Assembly (NCBI RefSeq): GCF_022698165.1 | Contig: NZ_JALDAY010000011.1 | Span: 62,001 to 126,000 of the forward strand | Length of the DNA: 64,000 bases | Source: Streptomyces cylindrosporus | GTDB taxonomy: Bacteria; Actinomycetota; Actinomycetes; Streptomycetales; Streptomycetaceae | Direction: 5' to 3' | Shown here: positions 17,296 to 25,183 of the stretch, in pieces | Position numbering within the stretch: the first letter of the stretch is position 1 | Layout: each line of letters opens with the position of its first letter | Translations under genes and position numbers: made by a program | The notes under the pieces: model-generated | The model's input: the letters and a program-made list of their open reading frames with translations, nothing else | Told to the model about the DNA's origin: nothing | Databases searched by the model: none

Positions 17296-17939
17296 GCACT
17301 GGCAAGCGACAGCTTCACCGCGAAGCCCAGGAACAACGCTCCCGCCGCCGAAGTCGCCGTGGCCGAAAGCCGCTTACGGCGACGGAAGGCGGCGGCCAGC
17401 TTGGTGCCGCCGAATATCAGCGCGCTGAGGTAGAGGAAGCTGGCGAGCTGGGCGAAGGCGCCGAGGACGACGAAGGAGAGGGCGGGGTAGGCGTACCCGG
17501 GGTCGACGAACTGCACGAAGAAGGCGACGAAGAAGAGGATCGCCTTGGGGTTGAAGAGGCTGACGACGAGAGCCCGCCGGTAGGGCCGCTCGTACGAGAC
17601 GCCGGCCGGGCTCTCCTCGACGGCCTGTTCCCTGCGCGCCTTCCACATCCCCCACGCGGCCCGCATCATCCCGATCGCGAGCCAGGTCAGGTACCCGGCG
17701 CCGGCGTACTTCACGATCCCGAACAGCACGGCGTTGGCCTGCAGCAGGGAAGCGACCCCGGCGGCGGAGAGGGTCATCAGCACGGTGTCCCCGCACCAGA
17801 CGCCGGCGGCGGCGGTGTACCCGGCCCGGATGCCCTTGCGCGCGGCGACGGACAGCACGTAGAGCGAGTTGGGCCCGGGCAGCAGGACGATCAGGACGAG
17901 GCCTGCCAGGTAGGTGGGGAGATCGATGACGCCGAACAT
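17292..17939 (-). CDS. LysE-family amino-acid exporter (LeuE-like)
   Basis: A 215-aa protein with six hydrophobic helices and the family signature LIVLLPGPNSLYVLSVAARKG near residue 20, then FNPKAILFFVAFFVQFV near 145. LysE/RhtB proteins export amino acids or related small molecules. The ATG at 17939 is preferred because homology begins there; a GTG at 17969 is in frame. The stop codon overlaps by 4 bases the stop of the convergent monooxygenase gene. Confidence 0.87.
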   Translation of the reverse strand: MFGVIDLPTYLAGLVLIVLLPGPNSLYVLSVAARKGIRAGYTAAAGVWCGDTVLMTLSAAGVASLLQANAVLFGIVKYAGAGYLTWLAIGMMRAAWGMWKARREQAVEESPAGVSYERPYRRALVVSLFNPKAILFFVAFFVQFVDPGYAYPALSFVVLGAFAQLASFLYLSALIFGGTKLAAAFRRRKRLSATATSAAGALFLGFAVKLSLASA

Positions 17940-17983
17940 GAGAAGGAGTGTCGCATGCGGGTACGACACCCTTCATCCGGGTT

Positions 17984-18562
17984 TCAGTCGTCGCCGTCGA
18001 GGAGGGTGTCGACGGAAAGGTCGAGCGTCACACCGACGGACTCCGGAACGGGGACGGACTGGCCTCGCTTGTAGCGGGCGGGGTCGGGGTATTTGCCGTC
18101 GACCGGGTCGGTGTAGAGCAGAACCTCGTCGTGTTTGCGGTCGGCGATGAGGTAGGCGGGGATGCCTGCCTGGGCGTAGCACTCGGCCTTGGGGCCGAGA
18201 TCGTCGGACCAGTTGTCGGCGGTCACTTCCATTACCAGCCGGAATCCATCCGGTGCGTAGCAATTGTGCTGGACATGCTTCCCTCGGAAGTCCTGCTCGA
18301 CCACGGAAAGGTCCGGGACCGCGAAGTCGTCCGAGCCTGTCGGCAACCAGAGGCCGATGCCCAGTAGACATTTCAACCCGGCCTCGCGGGCGCCGGCCCC
18401 GGAGAACGCGTGTGCCACGTCGGTCAAGATCACCTGATGCACGGCGTCAGCCAAGGGGGTCGCGGTCAGCCGTCCGTAGAGCACCTCCCCGCGATACCCC
18501 TCCAGCTCCCGGGTCAGCCAGGCTTCAGCTTCAAGCACACCGGTCCGCCGCGACCATGCCAT
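17984..18562 (-). CDS. Uma2-family (DUF820) endonuclease-fold protein
   Basis: A 192-aa protein of a restriction-endonuclease-like fold common in Streptomyces and cyanobacteria. The PDLSVVEQD acid pair and VMEVTADNWSDDLGPKAECY with the downstream lysine form the PD-(D/E)xK-like core. IPAYLIADRKHDEVLLY is the family's conserved C-terminal strand. The biological role of the family is not established. The start at ATG 18562 has GAGGAG about 8-10 bases upstream. It stands alone between the LysE gene and the mutase. Confidence 0.87.
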   Translation of the reverse strand: MAWSRRTGVLEAEAWLTRELEGYRGEVLYGRLTATPLADAVHQVILTDVAHAFSGAGAREAGLKCLLGIGLWLPTGSDDFAVPDLSVVEQDFRGKHVQHNCYAPDGFRLVMEVTADNWSDDLGPKAECYAQAGIPAYLIADRKHDEVLLYTDPVDGKYPDPARYKRGQSVPVPESVGVTLDLSVDTLLDGDD

Positions 18563-18618
18563 GCCGACGACTCCTCTCCGGACAGGGACAGTCACTTAGC
18601 GCATCCAACAGTAGATCC

Positions 18619-20199
18619 TCAAAACACCTCGCTCGGCACGTAAGTCCCCCAGACCTCCCGCAGCGCGCCACACACCTCCCCCACCGTCCCCCGAGCCCTC
18701 AACGCCTCCCGCATCGGATACAGGACGTTCTCCTCCCCCTCCGCCGCCTTCTTCAGGGCCGCAAGCGCAGAGTCCACCGCCCCCTGGTCCCGCTCCGCCC
18801 GCAGCCGCGCCAGCCGCTCCGCCTGCTGGGCCTCGATCGCCGGGTCCACCCGTAGCGGTTCGTACGGTTCCTCCTCGTCCAGCTGGAAGCGGTTCACGCC
18901 CACCACCACCCGCTCCCCGGAGTCCGTCTCCTGCGCGATGCGGTACGCGTTGTGCTCGATCTCGTTCTTCTGGAAGCCGTGCTCGATGGCCGAGACCGCG
19001 CCGCCCAGGTCCTCCACCTTGCGCATCAGGTCGAGCGCCGCCGCCTCCACGTCGTCCGTCATCCGCTCGATCACGTACGAGCCCGCGAAGGGGTCGACGG
19101 TCGCGGTCACGTCCGTCTCGTACGCCAGCACCTGCTGCGTACGGAGAGCGAGACGCGCGCTCTTGTCCGTCGGCAGCGCGATCGCCTCGTCGAAGGAGTT
19201 GGTGTGGAGGGACTGGGTGCCGCCGAGGACCGCCGCGAGGCCCTGGACCGCGACCCGGACCAGGTTCACCTCCGGCTGCTGGGCCGTCAGCTGGACGCCC
19301 GCGGTCTGGGTGTGGAAGCGCAGCATCTGCGACTTGGGGTCGCGGGCGCCGAACTCGTCCCGCATCACCCGCGCCCAAATGCGCCTCGCCGCACGGAACT
19401 TGGCGACCTCCTCCAGGATCGTCGTACGGGAGACGAAGAAGAAGGACAGGCGGGGCGCGAAGTCGTCGACGTCCATGCCCGCCGCGACCGCCGTGCGGAC
19501 GTACTCGATGCCGTCGGCGAGCGTGAAGGCGATCTCCTGCGCGGGAGACGCCCCCGCCTCCGCCATGTGGTAGCCGGAGATCGAGATCGTGTTCCACTTC
19601 GGGATCTCGGCCCGGCAGTACTTGAAGATGTCCGCGATGAGGCGGAGGGAGGGCTTGGGCGGGAAGATGTACGTCCCTCGCGCGATGTACTCCTTCAGGA
19701 CGTCGTTCTGGATCGTGCCCGTCAGGCGGTCGGCCGCGACCCCCTGCTCCTCCGCCACCAGCTGGTACAGCAGCAACAGCAGCGCGGCCGGCGCGTTGAT
19801 CGTCATCGACGTCGAGACCTTGTCCAGCGGGATCCCGTCGAACAGAACCCGCATGTCGTCGATCGAGTCGACGGCCACCCCCACCTTGCCCACCTCGCCG
19901 TGCGCGATGGGGGCGTCGGAGTCGTGGCCCATCTGGGTCGGGAGGTCGAAGGCGACCGACAGTCCCGTGGTGCCGTGGGCGATCAGCTGCCGGTAGCGGG
20001 CGTTGGACTCCGTCGCCGTGCCGAAGCCGGCGTACTGGCGCATCGTCCAGGGGCGGCCCGTGTACATCGACGGGTAGACCCCGCGGGTGAAGGGGTACGA
20101 GCCCGGCTCGCCCAGCTTCTCGGCCGGGTCCCAGCCCGCCAGGTCCGCGGGCCCGTAGACCGGTTCGATGGGCAGTCCGGACTCCGACTCACGCGCCAT
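18619..20199 (-). CDS. Acyl-CoA mutase large subunit (methylmalonyl-CoA mutase family, no B12 domain)
   Basis: A 526-aa TIM-barrel subunit of the adenosylcobalamin-dependent mutases. It reads YPFTRGVYPSMYTGRPWTMRQYAGF, then GLSVAFDLPTQMG and GGTQSLHTNSFDEAIALPTD. It stops before the C-terminal B12-binding domain with its DxHxxG motif, so it must pair with a separate small cobalamin-binding subunit, as isobutyryl-CoA mutase does. No such subunit is in the window. From memory this position corresponds to S. coelicolor mutA2 (SCO4869). Substrate cannot be fixed from sequence alone: methylmalonyl-CoA, isobutyryl-CoA or a related acyl-CoA. It is divergent from the L,D-transpeptidase. Confidence 0.9.
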   Translation of the reverse strand: MARESESGLPIEPVYGPADLAGWDPAEKLGEPGSYPFTRGVYPSMYTGRPWTMRQYAGFGTATESNARYRQLIAHGTTGLSVAFDLPTQMGHDSDAPIAHGEVGKVGVAVDSIDDMRVLFDGIPLDKVSTSMTINAPAALLLLLYQLVAEEQGVAADRLTGTIQNDVLKEYIARGTYIFPPKPSLRLIADIFKYCRAEIPKWNTISISGYHMAEAGASPAQEIAFTLADGIEYVRTAVAAGMDVDDFAPRLSFFFVSRTTILEEVAKFRAARRIWARVMRDEFGARDPKSQMLRFHTQTAGVQLTAQQPEVNLVRVAVQGLAAVLGGTQSLHTNSFDEAIALPTDKSARLALRTQQVLAYETDVTATVDPFAGSYVIERMTDDVEAAALDLMRKVEDLGGAVSAIEHGFQKNEIEHNAYRIAQETDSGERVVVGVNRFQLDEEEPYEPLRVDPAIEAQQAERLARLRAERDQGAVDSALAALKKAAEGEENVLYPMREALRARGTVGEVCGALREVWGTYVPSEVF

Positions 20200-20330
20200 G
20201 GGTGTGATGCCTCCCTCGCCGACGGCCCCGTCGCAGTCCAGGTCACCTCAATGCGCCGCCGTTCGCAACCAGTCGCCCGCGGGCAGCATCTGAAGTGACA
20301 TGCGTGCTCATCGGTGAGACGGCGGGAGTC

Positions 20331-21218
20331 GTGTTGCGTACTACCGGCATGGGGAGAGCGAGCGCCGCGGCCGCGGTGGTGGTGGCGGCGGGTCTGGTCG
20401 CCGCGAGCGGGTGCACGGTGCAGGGCGCCGACGGCAAGGGCCACTCGCCCGTACACATCGAACTGCCGAGCACCAAGCCCCCGTCGTCCCCTTCATCCTC
20501 TTCGTCCTCTTCATCCTCGTCGTCCTCGTCGACGAAGGGGGACGACAAGCCGAGCGGGACTCCGACGGCCACGGCGGGAGCCCTCGCCCCCGTGCTGTGG
20601 AAGCGCGGCGACTCGGGACGTGACGTGCGGGAGCTGCAGGCCCGGCTGCGGCAGGTGGAGTGGTTGTTCGACGGGCCGACGGGGACGTACGACGACCTCA
20701 CCGAGGACGCGGTCAAGGGTTTCCAGGGCAAGCGTGGGCTGCCGAAGACCGGCGAGACGAACACCGTCACCTGGCAACGGCTGACGAAGATGACGCACGA
20801 GCCCGGGAAGTGGGACCTGTACCTGATGGGCGGGCAGCCCGCCGGCGCACCCGATCCGCGGTGTCTGACCGGGCGGGTGCTGTGCATCGACAAGACCACC
20901 CGGACCCTGCGCTGGATGATCGACGGCCGGACGGTGTCGGAGATGTCCGTACGCTTCGGCGCGACCGGCACCCCCACCCGCGAGGGCGTCTTCCACGTCT
21001 ACTGGAAGTCGCGCCACCACTGGTCGACCCTGTACGACTCCTCGATGCCGTACGCCATGTTCTTCAGCGGCGGCCAGGCCGTGCACTACTCCTACGACTT
21101 CGCGGCACGCGGCTACTCCGGCGGCTCGCACGGCTGCGTCAACGTCCGGGACGAGGCGGCGATCGCCGATCTGTACGCGCAGGTGAGGAACGGCGACAAG
21201 GTCGTCGTGTACTGGTGA
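20331..21218 (+). CDS. L,D-transpeptidase lipoprotein with peptidoglycan-binding domain
   Basis: About 295 aa. The signal sequence ends in a lipobox (LVAASGC), so it should be lipid-anchored outside the membrane. A serine-rich linker (~50-70) follows. A PG_binding_1 domain (RGDSGRDVRELQARL... to ...TVTWQRL) spans ~90-150, and a YkuD catalytic domain ends in HGCVNVRD, the SHGC active site. It forms or remodels 3-3 crosslinks or attaches proteins to peptidoglycan. The GTG at 20331 is preferred; an ATG six codons later would also give a valid signal. It is divergent from the mutase and followed by a strong hairpin. Confidence 0.87.
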   Translation: MLRTTGMGRASAAAAVVVAAGLVAASGCTVQGADGKGHSPVHIELPSTKPPSSPSSSSSSSSSSSSSTKGDDKPSGTPTATAGALAPVLWKRGDSGRDVRELQARLRQVEWLFDGPTGTYDDLTEDAVKGFQGKRGLPKTGETNTVTWQRLTKMTHEPGKWDLYLMGGQPAGAPDPRCLTGRVLCIDKTTRTLRWMIDGRTVSEMSVRFGATGTPTREGVFHVYWKSRHHWSTLYDSSMPYAMFFSGGQAVHYSYDFAARGYSGGSHGCVNVRDEAAIADLYAQVRNGDKVVVYW

Positions 21219-21225
21219 TGTGCGG

Positions 21226-21264
21226 GGCGCGGGCGGGACCGGGGGAACGTGTCCCGCCCGCGCC
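21226..21264 (+). terminator. Terminator hairpin after L,D-transpeptidase
   Basis: A perfect 14-bp GC stem (21226-21239 with 21251-21264) and an 11-base loop, 7 bases after the stop codon. No U-tract. The rest of the gap to 21447 contains only short direct repeats of a GTCATCGCAG type near 21400. Confidence 0.82.
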
Positions 21265-21447
21265 GAGGTGCACGAGCCGTGGGTACGGGGGGAACCCCGG
21301 CTCTGTGCGACGGCCGATGACCAGTCGGCTCACTCAGTACTGCGTCGCCGCGGCCGAAAACGTTACTGACCCGGCCGAAAAAACTTCGGGTGGTACGTCA
21401 TCGCAGGTCATCGCAGGTCATCGTGGGTCGCCGCGGGTGCGACAGGC

Positions 21448-22848
21448 TCAGAGCGCGCTGTACGTGGGGTCCGGCACCGGCGCCGGGGACTCGGTCGTCA
21501 GGACATGCCCGGGGAGCAGGGGCGTGACGGTGTCCTGGACGTCGCCGCCATCGCCGGAGCCGCCCTCACCGGGGGCTATGTGATTGCCGTCGTCGTCACC
21601 GCCCTGACCGCCGCTGTTCCGGCCGCCGCCCTGCTCGCCCTGACCGTTGCCGGTGCCGTTGCCGTTGCCCTGGCCGCCCTGCTCACCCTGGCCGCCGACG
21701 CCGGCCCCCTCCTGGCCCTTGCCGCTCTTCTTGCCGTCGCGGGAGGTGGCGCCGGTGCCGGCGAGGACGTTCTTGCAGTACTTCCGGACGCGGTCGGGGG
21801 CCAGGCCGCCCGCCGCGGTCTCCAGCGCCTGCTTGCGGTTGGGTTCGAGTTCCTTGCCGCCGAGCGCGTCGCGGCAGGTGGACGGGGCGTGCTGCTTCCA
21901 CCACCAGGCACCGGCCTCGGCGCCGGACTTCTCCGAGGAGCCGGGGCTCGGCGTGTGCTGCGGGGTGGCGCTGCCGTCGGCACCGGTCGAGCCGTCGGGG
22001 GTGGGCTTGCCCAGCAGGCCGTTCGGCGAGGGCGAGACCAGGGGGCGGTCCGGGGTGACGGCGGCCGAGACCGAGGCGGCGGGGTTCGGGTCGTCACCGC
22101 CGATCGGCAGGATTCCGCTCGTGGCCGCGACACCGACGCCACCGGCCATGCCGGCCGCCAGCACGGCAGTGAGCCCGAAGCGCATGGGCCGGCTCAGGGC
22201 ACGCCGCCTGTCGTCCCCGCCAACCCGCCCACCGATCCGGACAAGCCCGGCGTCAGAGGCATGCCCCCGGGCACGCCGCCCGGCAACGGCCTGCTCGACA
22301 CGGGCGCGCCGCCCGGCGGCGGTACCTGAGGTGGGGACGTCCGCCGAAGCGTGGGCATCCATGGAGGTCCGGCCATCCGCGGAAACGCGGCCACCCATCG
22401 CGGTGCGGCTGTCCGCCGAATCACGGGCGTCCGTCGAAGCGCGGTCATCCGCCGAATCACGGCCGCTCATCGACGTGCGGGCGTCCGTCGACGCGCGGGC
22501 ATCCGCCGATGCACGACCCCCCATCGAGGTGCGGCCATCCGCCAAAGCACGGGCGTCCGTCGAGGCGCGGCCATCCATCGACGCGCGGGATTCCGACGCC
22601 CGAGACTCCGACGCGCGAGACTCCGACGCGCGCGTCTGGGACCTCGCCGTGCGGAAGGCGGCCAGTGCGGCGGCCTCGCCGGGGAGTTCGGCGCTGGTCG
22701 GCGAGGGCTGCGAGGTGAGCGACTCAAGGGCCTTCGCGAGGCGTTCGGCCTGGTCACGGGCGGTCGCGTCGACAGCTTCCAGTGACTCGCCGCGCAGCAA
22801 AGCCTCCGCCGTTGCGCGGTTCAGCCACCTGTACTGCTCGTCGGCCAT
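21448..22848 (-). CDS. Single-pass membrane protein, probable anti-sigma factor, with hexapeptide repeats
   Basis: A 466-aa protein that starts in a TGATG overlap with the ECF sigma gene. Its parts are a cytoplasmic N-terminus (RWLNRATAEALLRGE), a long Arg/Ser/Asp repeat region at ~75-175 (three ASESR pentads, then about fourteen hexads like ASTDAR, TSMGGR, DSADDR), one membrane helix (FGLTAVLAAGMAGGVGVAATSG) and an outer domain with two cysteines (TCRDALGG ... RKYCKNVL). A Gly/Asn/Gln-rich tail follows. No zinc anti-sigma motif is present. Operon position and the paralogous pair at 23812-25857 imply control of the sigma factor. The DNA repeat region is about 22330-22640. Confidence 0.75.
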   Translation of the reverse strand: MADEQYRWLNRATAEALLRGESLEAVDATARDQAERLAKALESLTSQPSPTSAELPGEAAALAAFRTARSQTRASESRASESRASESRASMDGRASTDARALADGRTSMGGRASADARASTDARTSMSGRDSADDRASTDARDSADSRTAMGGRVSADGRTSMDAHASADVPTSGTAAGRRARVEQAVAGRRARGHASDAGLVRIGGRVGGDDRRRALSRPMRFGLTAVLAAGMAGGVGVAATSGILPIGGDDPNPAASVSAAVTPDRPLVSPSPNGLLGKPTPDGSTGADGSATPQHTPSPGSSEKSGAEAGAWWWKQHAPSTCRDALGGKELEPNRKQALETAAGGLAPDRVRKYCKNVLAGTGATSRDGKKSGKGQEGAGVGGQGEQGGQGNGNGTGNGQGEQGGGRNSGGQGGDDDGNHIAPGEGGSGDGGDVQDTVTPLLPGHVLTTESPAPVPDPTYSAL

Positions 22849-23567
22849 CACATGTCCTTCTGCGTCCGCGCGCGCATATGCGTCACACTCGCGGACGTCA
22901 CCGCGCGGTCGCGCGGTTCTCGCTGGGGCGGCAGCGCGTCGAGCCCGCCGCTCGATTCCGGATCCTCACCGAGCAGTTCGGCCAGGCGCTTGAGACCGCG
23001 GTGCGCCGCCGTGCGTACGGCACCGGGCCGCTTGCCCAGCGTCTCCGCCGCGGTCTTGGCGTCGAGGCCCACGACCACCCGCAGTACGACGGCCTCGGCC
23101 TGGTCCTGCGGGAGTCTGGCGATGAGGGAGAGCGTGTGGTCGGTGGCCAGGGCCTCGATGGCCTCGCCCGCGGTGTCGGACTCGGCGGCCTTGCCGGTCA
23201 GCTCGGTCTCGTCGCCGCCTATCGCGGGACGGCGGCCACGCATGCGTATGTGGTCCAGGGCGCGGTTGCGGGCGATCCGGGCGGCCCAGCCGCGGAAGCG
23301 GTCCGCGTCGCCGTCGAACCGGTCCAGGTCACGGGCTATCTGCAGCCAGGCCTCGGAGGCGACGTCCTCCGCGTCCGGGTCGCCGACCAGGGTGCGGACG
23401 TAGCCGAGCAGCCGCGGGTGCACCGCTCGGTACACAGTCCGGAACGCGGTCTCGTTCCCGTCCTGTGCCGCAAGCACCGCGGCGGTCAGCTCCGCGTCGT
23501 CCCCCAGCACCCGATGGTTCCTCAGTCGATGGTCGCGGTTGTGGCCGCCGGTCGTTGCGATGGTCAC
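22848..23567 (-). CDS. ECF RNA polymerase sigma factor
   Basis: A 239-aa protein with sigma region 2 (AFRTVYRAVHPRLLGYVRTLVGDPDAEDVASEAW ... RFRGWAARIARNRALDHIR) and region 4 (LPQDQAEAVVLRVVVGLDAKTAAETLGKRPGAVRTAAHRGLKRL). It redirects RNA polymerase to a dedicated regulon. It is coupled by TGATG to the membrane protein downstream. It is a close paralogue of the sigma factor at 25180-25857 (shared VASxAWLxIARDL and KRPGAVRTAAHRGLKRL). The GTG start at 23567 follows GGATGA. From memory two ECF sigma genes sit in this region of S. coelicolor. Confidence 0.92.
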   Translation of the reverse strand: MTIATTGGHNRDHRLRNHRVLGDDAELTAAVLAAQDGNETAFRTVYRAVHPRLLGYVRTLVGDPDAEDVASEAWLQIARDLDRFDGDADRFRGWAARIARNRALDHIRMRGRRPAIGGDETELTGKAAESDTAGEAIEALATDHTLSLIARLPQDQAEAVVLRVVVGLDAKTAAETLGKRPGAVRTAAHRGLKRLAELLGEDPESSGGLDALPPQREPRDRAVTSASVTHMRARTQKDM

Positions 23568-23811
23568 TCGTCATCCGCGTCCGGCGCGAAAGGCACGTTA
23601 CGACCTGAAACCGCTGCTCGTCCATGTCCGTACAACCTGCAACCACCTTGTGACGGGGCGGCTCGCGTGCGGGTGTGACAGAAACCGCAGTCATGGCGCT
23701 GTAGGAAGTACGGGCCGCCGCGCGGCCCGACCGCGCGACGGCCGGGGCCTCTCCTGTGGGGGGTGGCGGCCCCGGCCGTTGCTTCGGTGCCGAACTCCCG
23801 GGCCCGCAGGG

Positions 23812-24549
23812 TCAGTTGTTCTTGCCGTTGCCCTTGCCGGCACTCTTGCCGTTGTTCGCCTTCACGGTCGCGTCCGACTCATCCGACTTGTCGGCCTTGC
23901 CGCTGTTGCCCTGCTTGGTCGCCGATGCCGTGGCCGTCGGCTCTCCCAGTTGCTCGGCGCAGTAGGCGGCCACGTTCTGTTCGCCGCCCGCGGCCTCGAT
24001 CAGCCGTTGCCAGGCCGTGGACTGCAGGGCCTTGCCGCTGTCCTTGACGTTCTCGTACGCCCGGCAGTGTGCCGCGGTGTCCTTCGCCGTGGCCGGACGG
24101 TCCGGCGTGGCGGCGGAGGTGCCCGGTGTGCGCGGGGCCGAGGCCGAGGGGCCGGTCGGCGGGTGCTCGTGCTGCCGGGCCGCGTGGCCGTCGTCGTGTG
24201 CGGAGCCGCCGCCCGTGCCGATCGCCGCGTACGCGACACCGCCCAGGGTGAGACCGGCCAGCGCCAGCGAGAGCGTGACCTTCAGGGAGCGGCGGGTACG
24301 GCGCTGCTCACGCGGCCGCCAGTCGTCGCGGCGCCGGGTCCGCGCCTTGAGCGCACCGGTGTCCCGGGCGGCCCGGAACGCCGCCACCGCCTGCTGCTCG
24401 GCCGAGGTGTCCAGCGCCTCGGGGCGCATCGCGCCGGCCAGCAGTTCCTCCAGCGCCGGGCCGGCCGCCCGGTCCTCGGGGCCCGACACGGCGCCAGGGT
24501 GCATACGCCGAGGCCCGTGCGCCCCGCCGTCGCTCCGCCGCTCACCCAT
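23812..24549 (-). CDS. Single-pass membrane protein, probable anti-sigma factor (paralogue)
   Basis: A 245-aa protein. The N-terminal segment (PALEELLAGAMRPEAL ... QQAVAAFRAARDTGALKARTRRR) aligns with the start of the 21448-22848 protein. One membrane helix follows (LKVTLSLALAGLTLGGVAYAAIG), then an outer domain with two cysteines (HCRAYENVKD ... NVAAYCAEQLGE) and a Lys/Asn/Gly-rich tail. It lacks the Arg-Ser-Asp repeats of its paralogue. The ATG at 24549 overlaps by 8 bases the end of the Gly-rich ORF, so it is probably translated by coupling from the sigma operon. Downstream, 23568-23811 holds only the promoter region of the next sigma operon. Confidence 0.72.
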   Translation of the reverse strand: MGERRSDGGAHGPRRMHPGAVSGPEDRAAGPALEELLAGAMRPEALDTSAEQQAVAAFRAARDTGALKARTRRRDDWRPREQRRTRRSLKVTLSLALAGLTLGGVAYAAIGTGGGSAHDDGHAARQHEHPPTGPSASAPRTPGTSAATPDRPATAKDTAAHCRAYENVKDSGKALQSTAWQRLIEAAGGEQNVAAYCAEQLGEPTATASATKQGNSGKADKSDESDATVKANNGKSAGKGNGKNN

Positions 24550-25183
24550 GTCCGTATCCGTATCCATCCATGTACGACGACCGTCCGCCGCCACCACTCC
24601 TGCCACCCATGACGGCCCACCCGCCACGAGCGTTCACCCGACCACCGCCACCCGACCGGCCACGCCCACCGCACCTACGACCGAGACCGCGCCGACCAGC
24701 ACCACCGCCGCGACCAACGCCCTGCCGAGCGCCACCGCCACTCCCACCGCTCGCGCCCCGGCATCCGCCGCCGCTACGACCGGCACCTCGCCGACCGCCA
24801 CCGCCGCCGCGGCCGTGCGGCTCCCAGCCACCGCCACCACTGCGACCAACGCCCTGCCGAGCGCCACCGCCACCACCGCGACCGACACCCTGCCGAGCAC
24901 CACCGCCACCACCGCGACCGACACCCTGCCGAGCGCCACCGCCGCCGCTACGACCGACACCCTGCCGACCAGCGCCGCCGTTCCGGCCTTGTGCCTCCCG
25001 GCTACCGCAGCTGCCACGACCGGCACCTCGTCGGCCACCGACGCCGCGACCGTTCGCCTCCCAGCCACCGCCACCGCCACCGCCGCCGACGGCGATCCGA
25101 TCGCCGCCTCCGTCGCCGCAGCTGACCACCCGGTCGCCACCGGTCTCGCGGCCGTTGACGTTCCCGCCGCAGTCGTCCTTCAT
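24542..25183 (-). CDS. Gly/Arg-rich repeat ORF between sigma and anti-sigma genes
   Basis: A possible 213-aa protein. It begins MKDDCGGNVNGRETGG, continues as GGGG/GARQGVGR repeats and ends RSSYMDGYGYGHG. Its ATG lies in an ATGA overlap with the sigma stop and is preceded by GGGGGAG at 5 bases, a near-ideal ribosome site. Its stop overlaps the anti-sigma start. Those three signals, not the open frame itself, support translation: repeat-rich GC DNA here is open in several frames on both strands. No function is recognised. It might instead be an expanded coupling spacer. It has four cysteines and no membrane helix. Confidence 0.5.
   Translation of the reverse strand: MKDDCGGNVNGRETGGDRVVSCGDGGGDRIAVGGGGGGGGWEANGRGVGGRRGAGRGSCGSREAQGRNGGAGRQGVGRSGGGGARQGVGRGGGGGARQGVGRGGGGGARQGVGRSGGGGWEPHGRGGGGGRRGAGRSGGGCRGASGGSGGGARQGVGRGGGAGRRGLGRRCGGRGRSGGGGRVNARGGWAVMGGRSGGGGRSSYMDGYGYGHG
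24842..24985. repeat. 36-bp tandem repeat, four copies
   Basis: Starts at 24842, 24878, 24914 and 24950. The shared core is GACCGACACCCTGCCGAGC or a close variant. A fifth, separate copy of the first unit lies near 24709-24740, and flanking blocks (CGGCTCCCAGCCACC-like, CTACGACCGGCACCTCG-like) also recur, so the whole 24650-25080 segment looks built by duplication. It lies inside the Gly-rich ORF. Confidence 0.8.

Noticed and set aside
17955..18074. Plus-strand ATG at 17955 with AGGAG upstream
   Set aside because: The ribosome-like site is convincing, but the 40-codon product has no resemblance to any protein and lies antisense to the Uma2 gene's 3' end.
21647..22993. Plus-strand ORF opposite the first anti-sigma candidate
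   Set aside because: No ribosome site, no recognisable domain, and it mirrors the repeats of the minus-strand gene, which is coupled to the sigma factor.
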